A program made the translations under genes and the position numbers. This document shows positions 32,858 to 41,201 of a stretch of 64,000 nt of DNA, piece by piece. Below the pieces are notes generated by a model. The model saw nothing but the letters and a program-made list of their open reading frames with translations. It was not told the DNA's origin and did not search any database. This DNA comes from Glycomyces arizonensis DSM 44726 (GTDB taxonomy: Bacteria > Actinomycetota > Actinomycetes > Mycobacteriales > Micromonosporaceae): assembly GCF_000482705.1 (NCBI RefSeq), contig NZ_AXWO01000001.1:124001-188000 (forward strand), read 5' to 3'. Position 1 is the first letter of the stretch, and the number at the start of each line of letters is the position of its first letter.

Positions 32858-33823
32858 TCAGAGCCAGCCGTTGCGTTTGAACCCGCGGTACAGCAGCAGG
32901 CAGGTCACCGCCATGACGGCGATGACCAGCGGGTAGCCGAACACCCAGTGCAGCTCGGGCATGTGCTCGAAGTTCATGCCGTAGATCCCGGCGATCGCCG
33001 TGGGCACCAAGGCGATCGCGCCCCAGGCCGAGATCTTGCGCATGTCCTCGTTCTGCCAGGTCCCGATCTGTCCCTGATGGGCGGTCAGCACGGTCGTCAA
33101 GAGGCTCATGCACGAGTCGACCGCGCCCTCGACGCGCAGCAGGCGCCCGGCGACGTCGCGCAGGTACGACGGCGAGAACACCGGCGAGGCGGCGCGCCGC
33201 TGCCTCACCGTGCGCGCGAAGGGGACCAAGGGCTCGACCGCGTTCTGGAACTCGAGCGTCTCGCGGATGAGCGAGTAGATCCGCTCGATGAAGTCGCGCC
33301 TGGCCCCGGAGAAGACCGCCCGCTCCAGGCTCTCGATCTCGTCGGACAGCGACTCCAGCGCGGTGGCGTAGTCCTCGGTGACGCGGTCGAGCAGCGCGTA
33401 CACGATCGCCGGGACGCCGTCGGCGCGCAGCGCGGCGTCGCCCGCGATGCGATCGCGCACGGCCGGAATGGGATCGGTCTGGCCGCGGCGCACCGTCACC
33501 AGCGACCGGCCGTCGGCGTAGACGACGAGGTCGCCGGTCTCGATCTGCCGGGTGTCCTGTATGTACCAGAGCGTCTTGACCACGAGCATGACCGTGTCGC
33601 CGGCCCGCTCCACCTTGGGGTGGCCACGGCCGCGACCCTCGGCACCGAAGCGCGCCATGCCGAGCGCGTCGAGGACGCGGTCGACCTCCGTCCCGCTCGC
33701 CTCGTCGAGTTCGGCCCACAGGTGCTCGCCCTCGCCGAGGCGCTCGGCGGCCCGGGCGATCGCGGCCGGGTCGCCCTCGCGCCGCTCCACGCCGCCGGGG
33801 GCGGTCACCGAGTAGCCGACCAT
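32858..33823 (-). CDS. corA: CorA-family magnesium/cobalt channel
   Basis: Encodes 321 residues. A cytoplasmic funnel domain with long helices (RAVFSGARRDFIERIYSLIRETLEFQNAVEPL) is followed by two C-terminal spans, with the selectivity loop YGMNFEHMPE just after the first; the terminal KRNGW tail is charged. This is the complete CorA plan. Its ATG lies inside the 3' end of glnE (19-base overlap), so it is the last gene of an amidotransferase-glnE-corA transcript. A regulatory tie between magnesium and glutamine metabolism is possible but not shown. Confidence 0.93.
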   Translation of the reverse strand: MVGYSVTAPGGVERREGDPAAIARAAERLGEGEHLWAELDEASGTEVDRVLDALGMARFGAEGRGRGHPKVERAGDTVMLVVKTLWYIQDTRQIETGDLVVYADGRSLVTVRRGQTDPIPAVRDRIAGDAALRADGVPAIVYALLDRVTEDYATALESLSDEIESLERAVFSGARRDFIERIYSLIRETLEFQNAVEPLVPFARTVRQRRAASPVFSPSYLRDVAGRLLRVEGAVDSCMSLLTTVLTAHQGQIGTWQNEDMRKISAWGAIALVPTAIAGIYGMNFEHMPELHWVFGYPLVIAVMAVTCLLLYRGFKRNGWL

Positions 33824-36444
33824 GCGCACCAGTGTAAGTGCGGCTGGGTCGGGCCGGAGACGATCCGGTGGGCCGCCTCGTGGGCGCGCCTGGTCAGGCG
33901 CCGGTAGTAGTTGAGGAACTCCTGGGTGTCCGAGCCGAACCCGAGCGTCTGCGCCAGCGCGGTCAGCTCGGGCCCCGAGCGCGGCAGCTCGTCGCGCGGC
34001 ACCCCGCGCGCCAGGGTCATGTCGTTGCGCACCCGTGAGACGAACTCCCACGCCAGCCGCAGGTCGTCGAGGGCGACCGGGTCGAGGTACCCGCCTGCGG
34101 CGGCCGCCTCCAGGGCCGGGACGGTCCGCGTGGTGCGCATGAGCGGGTCGTCGCCGTGCTCGAGTTGGAGGAGCTGCGCGGCCCACTCGATGTCGACCAG
34201 GCCGCCGCGCCCGAGCTTGGTGTGCCCGTTGGGGTCGGCGCCCCTGGGCAGGCGCTCGGAGTCGACGCGGGCCTTGACGCGGCGGAACTCGATCCGCTCG
34301 GCCTCGCTGAGCCCGCCGGGGCGGTAGCGGACGGCGTCGGCGAATTCGGTCCACGCATCGAGCAGGTCGGCGTCCCCGGCGACGGCGCGGGCCCGCAGCA
34401 GCGCCTGGCGCTCCCACAGCCGCGCCCGGTCGGAGTAGTAGCGCTTGTAGGCGGCCAGGCTCGGCACGAGGGGGCCGCCCTTGCCCTCCGGGCGCAGGCC
34501 GAGGTCGAGCTCGACGGGCGGGTCGGCGGTCGGCGCGGCCAGCAGGCGCTTCACGGACTCGACGATCCGCCCGGCGGCCTTGCGCCCGGCGTCGTCCTCG
34601 CCGTTGTGCACGAAGACGACGTCGGCGTCGGAGCCGAAGCCGGTCTCCCTGCCGCCCAGGCGGCCCATGCCGATGATCGCGATCGGTGGGGCGTGGGGCA
34701 CGTCGCGGGAGGCGACGGTGAGCGTGGCGTCCAGGACGGCGTCGACGAGGTCGGACAGGGCCAGGCCCACCTGCTGGTCGTCGAGGAGGCCGAGCAGGTC
34801 GGCGGCGGCGATGCGGATGAGCTCGCGGCGGCGGATCGCCCGGACCGCGGCCACCGCCGCGGTCGCGTCCGAGTGCCGGGCCGCGGCCTGGCGCATGCCG
34901 ACGGCGAGGTCGTCGCGGCTCTTCGGCCGCAGGTCGGCGTTGTCGGACAGGAAGCGGAGCGACTGCGGCACGTGGAGCAGCAGGCTCGTGAAGTAGCGGG
35001 AGGTGCCCAGCAGGCGGGCGAGGCGGACGGCGGCCGGTCCGCCGTCGCGCAGCAGCCGCAGGTACCAGGGGGTGGCGCCGAGCTTGTCGGAGACCTGCCG
35101 GTAGGCGAGCAGGCCGCGGTCGGGCTCGGGCGAGTCGGCGAGCTCGTGCAGCACCACCGGCAGCAGCGCCCGCTGGACGGTGGCGGTGCGGCCGATCCCG
35201 GCCGTCAGCCTGCGGATGTGGGTCAGGGCGCTGTCGGGGTCGGCGAAGCCGAGGACGGCCAGGCGCGAGGCGGCCTCGGACTCGGTCATGCGCAGCTCGG
35301 CGGTGGGCACGCGCGTGACGGCGTCGAGCAGCGGCTTGTACAGCAGCTTCTCGTGCAGGCGCCGCGCGGTGGCGGCGTGGGTGCGCCAGGCGGTCAGGAA
35401 GCCCTCGTCGGCGGTGTAGCCGAGGCCGCGGGCGAGCTGGTGGAGCGCCTCGCCGCCCTCGGGGACGCGGTGGGTGCGCAGCAGCCGCTGGAGTTGGAGG
35501 CGGTGTTCGACGGTGCGCAGGAAGACGTAGGTGTCGGTGAGCTCGTCGCCGTCGCGGCGGGCGAGGTAGCCGCCCGCGACGAGCACCTCCAGGGCCTCCA
35601 GTGTGGAGCGCACGCGCAGGGCGGGGTCGCCGCGGCCGTGGACGAGCTGGAGCAGCTGCACGGCGAACTCGATGTCCCGCAGGCCGCCGGGGCCCAGCTT
35701 GATCTCGTATCGGCGCTCGGCGCGCGGCACCGAGTCCTCGACCTTGCGCCGCATGTCGCGGATGTCCTCGACCACGCCGGGCCGGTTCGCGGCGCCCCAG
35801 ATGAGGGGCTGGACGGCGGCGAGCCAGTCGAGGCCGAGTCCGAGGTCCCCCGCGGCGGGCCTGGCCTTGAGCAGCGCCTGGAACTCCCAGGTGCGGGCCC
35901 ACTCGCGCAGGTAGGACAGGTACGAGTCGACGGTGCGCACGAGGGCGCCGTGGCGGCCCTCGGGCCGCAGGGCGGCGTCGACCGGCCAGGTGGCGGGGCC
36001 GACGATCTGGATCATGCGGGCCGCCTGGCGCGTGGCGAGGTCGAGGTCGCCCTCGGCGACGAACACGACGTCGACGTCGGAGACGTAGTTGAGCTCCTCG
36101 GCGCCGGTCTTGCCCATCGCGATGACCGCCAGGCGCGTCTCGCCGGGGACCTCGGCTCGGGCGAATTCGAGACCGCGGGCGAGGACGGCGTCGGCCAGGC
36201 GGCTGAGCGCCTCGGAGGTGGCGGGCAGGGCGGCCTCGCCGGTGAGGTCGGCGGCGCTGATGCGCAGCAGGTTCGCCTTCCACGCGGCATTGAGGTCGGC
36301 CGCTTCGGCCTCGCGGACGCGCGCGAGACCGGCCTCCTCATCCTCGGTCAGGGCCGCCTCGGCGTCGGGGCGGGCGCTCAGGAAGTCGGCCAGGGCGTTG
36401 CTGGCCTCGATCACCGCCTGGCGCGCGCCGTCGAGGTCAGGCAT
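33805..36444 (-). CDS. glnE: Glutamine synthetase adenylyltransferase/deadenylase, short N-terminus
   Basis: Encodes 879 residues from ATG 36444, which overlaps the amidotransferase stop by eight bases; longer starts would run deep into that gene. Two nucleotidyltransferase domains are present: LNYVSDVDVVFV (about 119-129) and FGSDADVVFVHN in the second half, each followed by a GlnD-type helical domain (KLGPGGLRDIEFAVQLLQL; KLGRGGLVDIEWAAQLLQL). GlnE is usually about 1000 residues; about 100 N-terminal residues before the first catalytic domain appear to be missing. It adenylylates GlnA-I, which is not encoded here. Confidence 0.92.
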   Translation of the reverse strand: MPDLDGARQAVIEASNALADFLSARPDAEAALTEDEEAGLARVREAEAADLNAAWKANLLRISAADLTGEAALPATSEALSRLADAVLARGLEFARAEVPGETRLAVIAMGKTGAEELNYVSDVDVVFVAEGDLDLATRQAARMIQIVGPATWPVDAALRPEGRHGALVRTVDSYLSYLREWARTWEFQALLKARPAAGDLGLGLDWLAAVQPLIWGAANRPGVVEDIRDMRRKVEDSVPRAERRYEIKLGPGGLRDIEFAVQLLQLVHGRGDPALRVRSTLEALEVLVAGGYLARRDGDELTDTYVFLRTVEHRLQLQRLLRTHRVPEGGEALHQLARGLGYTADEGFLTAWRTHAATARRLHEKLLYKPLLDAVTRVPTAELRMTESEAASRLAVLGFADPDSALTHIRRLTAGIGRTATVQRALLPVVLHELADSPEPDRGLLAYRQVSDKLGATPWYLRLLRDGGPAAVRLARLLGTSRYFTSLLLHVPQSLRFLSDNADLRPKSRDDLAVGMRQAAARHSDATAAVAAVRAIRRRELIRIAAADLLGLLDDQQVGLALSDLVDAVLDATLTVASRDVPHAPPIAIIGMGRLGGRETGFGSDADVVFVHNGEDDAGRKAAGRIVESVKRLLAAPTADPPVELDLGLRPEGKGGPLVPSLAAYKRYYSDRARLWERQALLRARAVAGDADLLDAWTEFADAVRYRPGGLSEAERIEFRRVKARVDSERLPRGADPNGHTKLGRGGLVDIEWAAQLLQLEHGDDPLMRTTRTVPALEAAAAGGYLDPVALDDLRLAWEFVSRVRNDMTLARGVPRDELPRSGPELTALAQTLGFGSDTQEFLNYYRRLTRRAHEAAHRIVSGPTQPHLHWCAWSATR

Positions 36445-37120
36445 CGACCACTGGCAGCTGCCTGCGCTCCCCCGCCGCGACGCGCGCGAAGCGCTGCACG
36501 ATCGGCCGCCACGTCTCGACGATGTGGTGGTCGACCTCGGCGGCCTTGGCGAGCGTCGCCTCGTCGAAGGCGCCGAACCCGGCGAGCTGGTCGACGGTGA
36601 ACTCGAAGTGGGACTGGACGCACCAGGCGGCATCGCGGATGCGGAAGACGTCCAGCGAGCCGTACGGCGAACCGGCCAGCAGCGTCGCCTCCTGCGGGAG
36701 GGTCACCAGTTCCTGTGTGCGCCAGCGGATCACGTCGAGTGTCATGGGCGCGGGCCCGAACAGCGGGTCCCGCCCGGCGGCGTCGCGCTTGGCGAGCATC
36801 CTCGGCCCGTTCGGCTCCTCGGAGGGCTCGACGGCGCCGCCGAAGGCCCCGGCGAGCATCCTCGCCGAGGAGCACAGCGCGAGCGTCGGGGTGGAGTCGG
36901 CCACGGCGCATTGGAGCAGGCCGGTGAGGTCGTCGGCCCATTCCTTGCCGCGGCCGCCGCCGAGGGCGACGACCGCTTCGTGGCCGCCGGGGGTCCGCGG
37001 CACGGCGTCGCCCGCGTGCGGGCGCAGGACGTCGAATTCCATGCCCGCCTCGGCGAGCCAGTCCCCGGCGCGCCCGAGGCCCTGTGCGGGGTCGTTCTCG
37101 ATGACGAGTGCGGTGGTCAC
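36437..37120 (-). CDS. Class I glutamine amidotransferase-like protein
   Basis: Encodes 227 residues. GATase-1 fold: the LALCSSARMLAGAFGG elbow supplies the nucleophile Cys although the usual GxCxGxQ is relaxed; AWCVQSHFEFTVDQL holds the His-x-Glu pair. A member of this family commonly lies between glnA2-type and glnE genes in actinobacteria. It starts 17 bases after the synthetase stop and overlaps glnE, so the group is one operon. Substrate unknown; ammonia channeling or gamma-glutamyl cleavage are possibilities. Confidence 0.82.
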   Translation of the reverse strand: MTTALVIENDPAQGLGRAGDWLAEAGMEFDVLRPHAGDAVPRTPGGHEAVVALGGGRGKEWADDLTGLLQCAVADSTPTLALCSSARMLAGAFGGAVEPSEEPNGPRMLAKRDAAGRDPLFGPAPMTLDVIRWRTQELVTLPQEATLLAGSPYGSLDVFRIRDAAWCVQSHFEFTVDQLAGFGAFDEATLAKAAEVDHHIVETWRPIVQRFARVAAGERRQLPVVDA

Positions 37121-37137
37121 GGTCTCATACTAATCGG

Positions 37138-38487
37138 TCACAAGTTGATGTATCGACGGCGTTCGAAGGCGGTGACCTGGGTGCGGTAGTCCTCCCACTC
37201 GCTGCGCTTGTTCTTGAGGAAGTAGTCGAAGACGTGCTCGCCGAGGACCTCCGCCACCAGCTCGGAGGACTCCATCGCGTCGAGGGCCTCGTTGAGCGAG
37301 GAGGGCAGCGGCTGGTACCCGGCGGCGACGCGCTCGGCGTTGGTGAGCGCCGAGACGTCGTCCTCGGTGCCCGGAACGAGTTCGTAGCCCTCCTCGATGC
37401 CCTTGAGCCCGGCGCCGAGCATGACCGCGTAGGCCAGGTACGGGTTCGCCGCCGAGTCCAGGGAGCGGATCTCGACGCGCGCCGAGTTCGGCTTGCCGTA
37501 GGCGGGGACGCGCACCAGTGCGGACCGGTTGGCCTTGCCCCACGAGACGTAGGAGGGCGCCTCGGAGATCCGGCCCGGCTGCGGGCTGGAGTACAGGCGC
37601 TTGTAGGAGTTGACCCACTGGCAGGTGATCGCCGTGAACTCCGGGGCGTGGCGCAGGAGCCCGGCGATGAAGGCCTTGGCGGTCTTGGACAGGCGCTGCT
37701 CGTCGCCCGGGTCGTGGAAGGCGTTGTCCTCGCCTTCGAACAGCGACAGGTGGCTGTGCATGCCCGAGCCGGGCTGGTCGCTGAACGGCTTGGGCATGAA
37801 GGAGGCCATGACGCCCGAGGACAGGGCGACCTCCTTGACGATGTGCCGGAACGTCATGATGTTGTCGGCCGTGGCCAGCGCGTCGGCGTAGCGCAGGTCG
37901 ATCTCCTGCTGGCCGGGCGCCACCTCGTGGTGGCTGTATTCCACGGAGATGCCGACGCGCTCGAGCGCGAGGATGCCCTCGCGGCGGAAGTCGCGGGCGA
38001 CCGAGTGCGTGGTGTGGTCGAAGTAGCCGCCGTCGTCGACCGGCATCGGGTCCGAGCCGTCCTCGGGCGTGTCCGAGAGCAGGAAGAACTCGATCTCGGG
38101 GTGGACGTAGAAGGTGAAGCCGCGGTCGGCGGCCTTCGACAGGGACCGGCGCAGCACGTGGCGCGGGTCGGCCCAGGAGGGGGCGCCCTCGGGCGTGAGG
38201 ATGTCGCAGAACATGCGCGCCGACTCGCCGATGCCGCGGCCCTCGAACGGGAAGACCTGGAAGGTGGTCGGGTCGGGCATGGCGACCATGTCCGACTCGT
38301 AGACGCGCGCGAAGCCCTCGATGGCCGAGCCGTCGAAGCCGATGCCCTCCTCGAAGGCGGACTCGAGTTCGGCCGGGGCGACGCTCACGGACTTCAGCGT
38401 GCCGAGCACGTCGGTGAACCACAGCCGGACGAACCGGATGTCGCGCTCTTCGAGCGTGCGGAGCACGAACTCCTTCTGCCGTTCCAT
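37138..38487 (-). CDS. glnA2: Glutamine synthetase family protein, GlnA2 type
   Basis: Encodes 449 residues with GS beta-grasp (FVRLWFTDVLGTLKSVSV) and catalytic domains: EGIGFDGSAIEGF, HPEIEFFL, GQQEIDLRYADALATADN, PGSGMHSHLSLF, NRSALVRVP and ARVEIRSLDSAANPYLA, giving the metal and ATP sites. The adenylylation motif NLYxLPPEE of GlnA-I is absent; the equivalent region reads LTNAERVAAGYQPLPSSL. This fits the non-adenylylated GlnA2/I-alpha group. It heads the operon with the amidotransferase and glnE; some relatives work on polyamines instead of ammonia. Confidence 0.9.
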   Translation of the reverse strand: MERQKEFVLRTLEERDIRFVRLWFTDVLGTLKSVSVAPAELESAFEEGIGFDGSAIEGFARVYESDMVAMPDPTTFQVFPFEGRGIGESARMFCDILTPEGAPSWADPRHVLRRSLSKAADRGFTFYVHPEIEFFLLSDTPEDGSDPMPVDDGGYFDHTTHSVARDFRREGILALERVGISVEYSHHEVAPGQQEIDLRYADALATADNIMTFRHIVKEVALSSGVMASFMPKPFSDQPGSGMHSHLSLFEGEDNAFHDPGDEQRLSKTAKAFIAGLLRHAPEFTAITCQWVNSYKRLYSSPQPGRISEAPSYVSWGKANRSALVRVPAYGKPNSARVEIRSLDSAANPYLAYAVMLGAGLKGIEEGYELVPGTEDDVSALTNAERVAAGYQPLPSSLNEALDAMESSELVAEVLGEHVFDYFLKNKRSEWEDYRTQVTAFERRRYINL

Positions 38488-38621
38488 GGTGCCTTTCCTC
38501 TCGGTCCTGGGGCTCCAGTGTCTCACTTGATTGTGTCCCCGACGTTAACCGGACATGGCGGCGTCGGTGACCCATACGCCGCGTCACGCACCGATCGCCC
38601 CGCAACGTGAAGGCGGATACC

Positions 38622-39335
38622 ATGGAACGCGTGTTCTCAGGATCGGTGACGAAGATGTGGCGCTGGCCGGTCAAGGGCCTGCGGGGCGAGACCGTGCAGA
38701 GCGCGTCGATCGACGCGCGCGGCATGGAGGGCGACCGCGTGCTGGCCGTGTTCGACCAGGGCACCGGCAAGCACACGTGGGCCGGGGCCCACCCGCGGCT
38801 GCTGGGCTGGGAGGCGGCCTGGCCGGCGCAGTGCGGCTGCGCCGACGGCACCGGCGACGCGCCGGTGGTCTACTCCCCCAGCGGCGCGGCCTGGGCGGCC
38901 GACGACCCGGGGCTCGGGGCCGAGATGGGCGCCGACGTCGGCATCGACGCCGGGGTGGCCCTGCGCGGCGGTGTGGACGGCACCGCCGGCCGGATCCTGG
39001 TGCTGTTCGCATCGAGCATGCGGCGCCTCGAAGAGGAGGTCGGCCACGCGGTGGAGATCGAGCGGTTCCGACCGAACATGCTGGTCGAGACCGACGCCGA
39101 GCCGTTCGCCGAGCAGTTCTTCGAGCCCGGCCTGCCGGTCAAGATCGGCGGGGGCGAGTTCACCGTCCACAAGCAGTGCGAGCGGTGCGTGCTGCCCAGC
39201 TGGGACCCGTTCGGGCGCGAGAGGGACAAGGCCTTCCAGCGGCATCTGATCACCGAGCACGCCAACCTCTTCGGCGTCTACCTCAAGACCGCCGACGCGG
39301 CGACGGTGCGCGTGGGCGACCCCGTCGCGGCCTGA
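38622..39335 (+). CDS. MOSC-domain protein with N-terminal beta barrel
   Basis: Encodes 237 residues from ATG 38622 (AAGG eight bases upstream, preferred over GTG 38607). The N-terminal MOSC_N barrel (MWRWPVKGLRGETVQSASIDARGMEGDRVLAVFD) precedes the MOSC domain with the conserved HKQCERCVLPSWDPFG cysteines that hold molybdenum cofactor in mARC-type enzymes; ERFRPNMLV is also standard. It likely handles a Mo-linked sulfur or N-reduction step. Divergent from glnA2. Confidence 0.87.
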   Translation: MERVFSGSVTKMWRWPVKGLRGETVQSASIDARGMEGDRVLAVFDQGTGKHTWAGAHPRLLGWEAAWPAQCGCADGTGDAPVVYSPSGAAWAADDPGLGAEMGADVGIDAGVALRGGVDGTAGRILVLFASSMRRLEEEVGHAVEIERFRPNMLVETDAEPFAEQFFEPGLPVKIGGGEFTVHKQCERCVLPSWDPFGRERDKAFQRHLITEHANLFGVYLKTADAATVRVGDPVAA

Positions 39336-39350
39336 GGCGGCGCGAGTGGA

Positions 39351-39383
39351 CGCCCTGAGCCGGGGATCGGTCGGCTCAGGGCG
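39351..39383 (+). terminator. Hairpin terminator after the MOSC gene
   Basis: 12-bp stem, CGCCCTGAGCCG (39351-39362) with CGGCTCAGGGCG (39372-39383), nine-base loop; between convergent genes. Confidence 0.8.
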
Positions 39384-39463
39384 CCTCTTCAGCTTATGCC
39401 GCGGGGGCGACAAGTTCGGTACACCGGCGGTGGGATTTGCTTCGTTCTGAGCTGCAACCGTTC

Positions 39464-40153
39464 TCAAGCGGTCCGGTCGGCGACCCAGCGGTGGACGAAG
39501 CCGTAGAGCTCCCCCATCGAGTTCCCCGAGGCGTCGGCCCGCGGCCAGGGCCTGCCGAAGTGGTCGATGTAGGCCGTGGCGCAGCCGCGATCGGCGGCGG
39601 GGACCAGGTCGTTGCGGGGGATGTCGCCGATGCTCAGCAGCGAGGACGGCTCGCGGCCCTCCAAGAGGCCGTCGAGGATCGCCCCGAGCCCGTCGGGCTT
39701 GTCCGCGTCGCCGATGACCCGGTCGAACAGGCCGTCGAGCTTGATGTGGGCGAGGAGGGACTCCAGGCCGTCGAACGGCGCGTTGGTGACCAGGACGGTC
39801 TGGACGCCGCGCGGCAGGTCCCACAGCAGCTCGCGCAGCCCTTCGGGGGCGGACAGCTCGAACGCCCCGTCGGCCATCCCGGCGCGGGCGGCCAGGTAGG
39901 CGGCCTGGCGGACCTCGTCGTCGACGCCGTACTCGCCGGCGAGGCGGCGCACGGCGTTGTACGGGTCGAACGCGTCGAAGGTGGAGGCGGTGGTGGGCCT
40001 GCCCTTGCAGAAGGCGTCGTGGGCGACGAGGAAGGCGCGCCCGTCGTCCGCGTCGAGGGCGGCGGCGACGCGGCGGGCGTAGTCGTAGGCGGGGGCGTCA
40101 CCGAGGCAGACGGTGCCGTCGAAGTCGAAGAGCAGGATAGCGTCAGAGGTCAC
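39464..40153 (-). CDS. HAD-superfamily hydrolase
   Basis: Encodes 229 residues with all four HAD motifs: LFDFDGTVC (nucleophile Asp near residue 10), VLVTNAPF (Thr), GDADKPDG (Lys) and LSIGDIPRNDL (acidic pair). The helical cap between motifs I and II is of the C1 type. Phosphatase activity on a small phosphorylated metabolite is likely; substrate not predictable. It lies between panB and the MOSC gene with its own spacing. Confidence 0.85.
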   Translation of the reverse strand: MTSDAILLFDFDGTVCLGDAPAYDYARRVAAALDADDGRAFLVAHDAFCKGRPTTASTFDAFDPYNAVRRLAGEYGVDDEVRQAAYLAARAGMADGAFELSAPEGLRELLWDLPRGVQTVLVTNAPFDGLESLLAHIKLDGLFDRVIGDADKPDGLGAILDGLLEGREPSSLLSIGDIPRNDLVPAADRGCATAYIDHFGRPWPRADASGNSMGELYGFVHRWVADRTA

Positions 40154-40174
40154 GCGAGACGACCCTACGCGAAA

Positions 40175-40203
40175 CGCCGCCTCCCCGAAAGAAGGAAGCG
40201 GCG
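40175..40203 (-). terminator. Weak hairpin after panB
   Basis: CGCCGCCTCC (40175-40184) and GGAAGCGGCG (40194-40203) pair with one mismatch; 26 bases past the panB stop. Confidence 0.5.
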
Positions 40204-40229
40204 TCGCTCACTCGAACGGTTCGGCGGCC

Positions 40230-41081
40230 CTACTCGAAGCTGTGCTCCTTGGCGGGGAACTGCCCGCCGCGGACCTCGTCGGCGAACGCCTTGGCCGCGT
40301 CCTGGAGGACGTCGGCGACCTCGGCGTAGCGCTTGACGAAGCGCGGCGCCTTGCCGCGGCGCATCCCGGCCATGTCCTGCCAGACCAGGACCTGGGCGTC
40401 GGTGTCGGGTCCGGCGCCGATGCCGATCGTCGGTATGGACAGCTGTTTGGTGATCTCGGCGGCCACGGCGGCGGTCACCATCTCCAGGACCACGGCGAAC
40501 GCCCCGGCCTCGGCGACGGCGTGCGCGTCGGCCTCGACCTCGGCGGCCTGGGCGTCGCGGCCCTGGACGCGGTAGCCGCCCACGGCGTGCTCGCTCTGCG
40601 GCGTGAACCCGACATGGCCCATCACCGGGATGCCCGCGTCGGTCAGCGCCCGGATCTGGGCGGCCATGCGCCGCCCGCCCTCCAGCTTGACCGCGTGCGC
40701 CCCGGCCTTCATGAACCGCACCGCCGTCTCCAGCGCCTGCGCCGGACCGGCCTCGTAGGACCCGAACGGCAGATCGGCGACGACCAGGCACCGCTCGGTG
40801 GAGCGAGCCACCGCCGAGGCGAGCGGGACGAGTTCGTCGGCGGTGACGGGGATGGTGGTGTCGTAGCCGTAGACGTTGTTGGCGGCCGAGTCGCCGACGA
40901 GCAGGACCGGGATCCCGGCCTCGTCGAACAGCGACGCGGTGTAGGTGTCGTAGGAGGTGAGCATCGCCCACTTCTCGCCGCGCTCCTTGGCGTCGACGAG
41001 GTGGCGCGCCCGCACTCGCTTGACGGTCTTGCCCGGCCCGTACAGGCTCGGGATCTCGTCTGGGGACTTCGATTGCGACAT
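40230..41081 (-). CDS. panB: 3-methyl-2-oxobutanoate hydroxymethyltransferase
   Basis: Encodes 283 residues; AGGAG before ATG 41081. PanB transfers a hydroxymethyl group from methylene-THF to ketoisovalerate, the first step of pantothenate synthesis. Conserved blocks: [35 protein letters not shown] (Mg-binding Asp), [35 protein letters not shown] (catalytic Glu) and [20 protein letters not shown]. Length is normal. panC/panD are not next to it. Confidence 0.95.
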   Translation of the reverse strand: MSQSKSPDEIPSLYGPGKTVKRVRARHLVDAKERGEKWAMLTSYDTYTASLFDEAGIPVLLVGDSAANNVYGYDTTIPVTADELVPLASAVARSTERCLVVADLPFGSYEAGPAQALETAVRFMKAGAHAVKLEGGRRMAAQIRALTDAGIPVMGHVGFTPQSEHAVGGYRVQGRDAQAAEVEADAHAVAEAGAFAVVLEMVTAAVAAEITKQLSIPTIGIGAGPDTDAQVLVWQDMAGMRRGKAPRFVKRYAEVADVLQDAAKAFADEVRGGQFPAKEHSFE

Positions 41082-41201
41082 CGTTGTACTCCTGGATCTC
41101 CTCGTGGCCGGCCCTCGCCGGTCCCCGGGTCTTTCAGCCGGACCGCATGCGCGGCCTCTCGGCTGCTCCAAGACCGAGACTAACGCTCATCTATGTGTGC
41201 G

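Noticed and set aside
38521-38560. GlnR box upstream of the glutamine synthetase gene
   Set aside because: A GTTAAC followed by GGACAC spacing is vaguely similar but the second half does not match the GaAAC element well enough.
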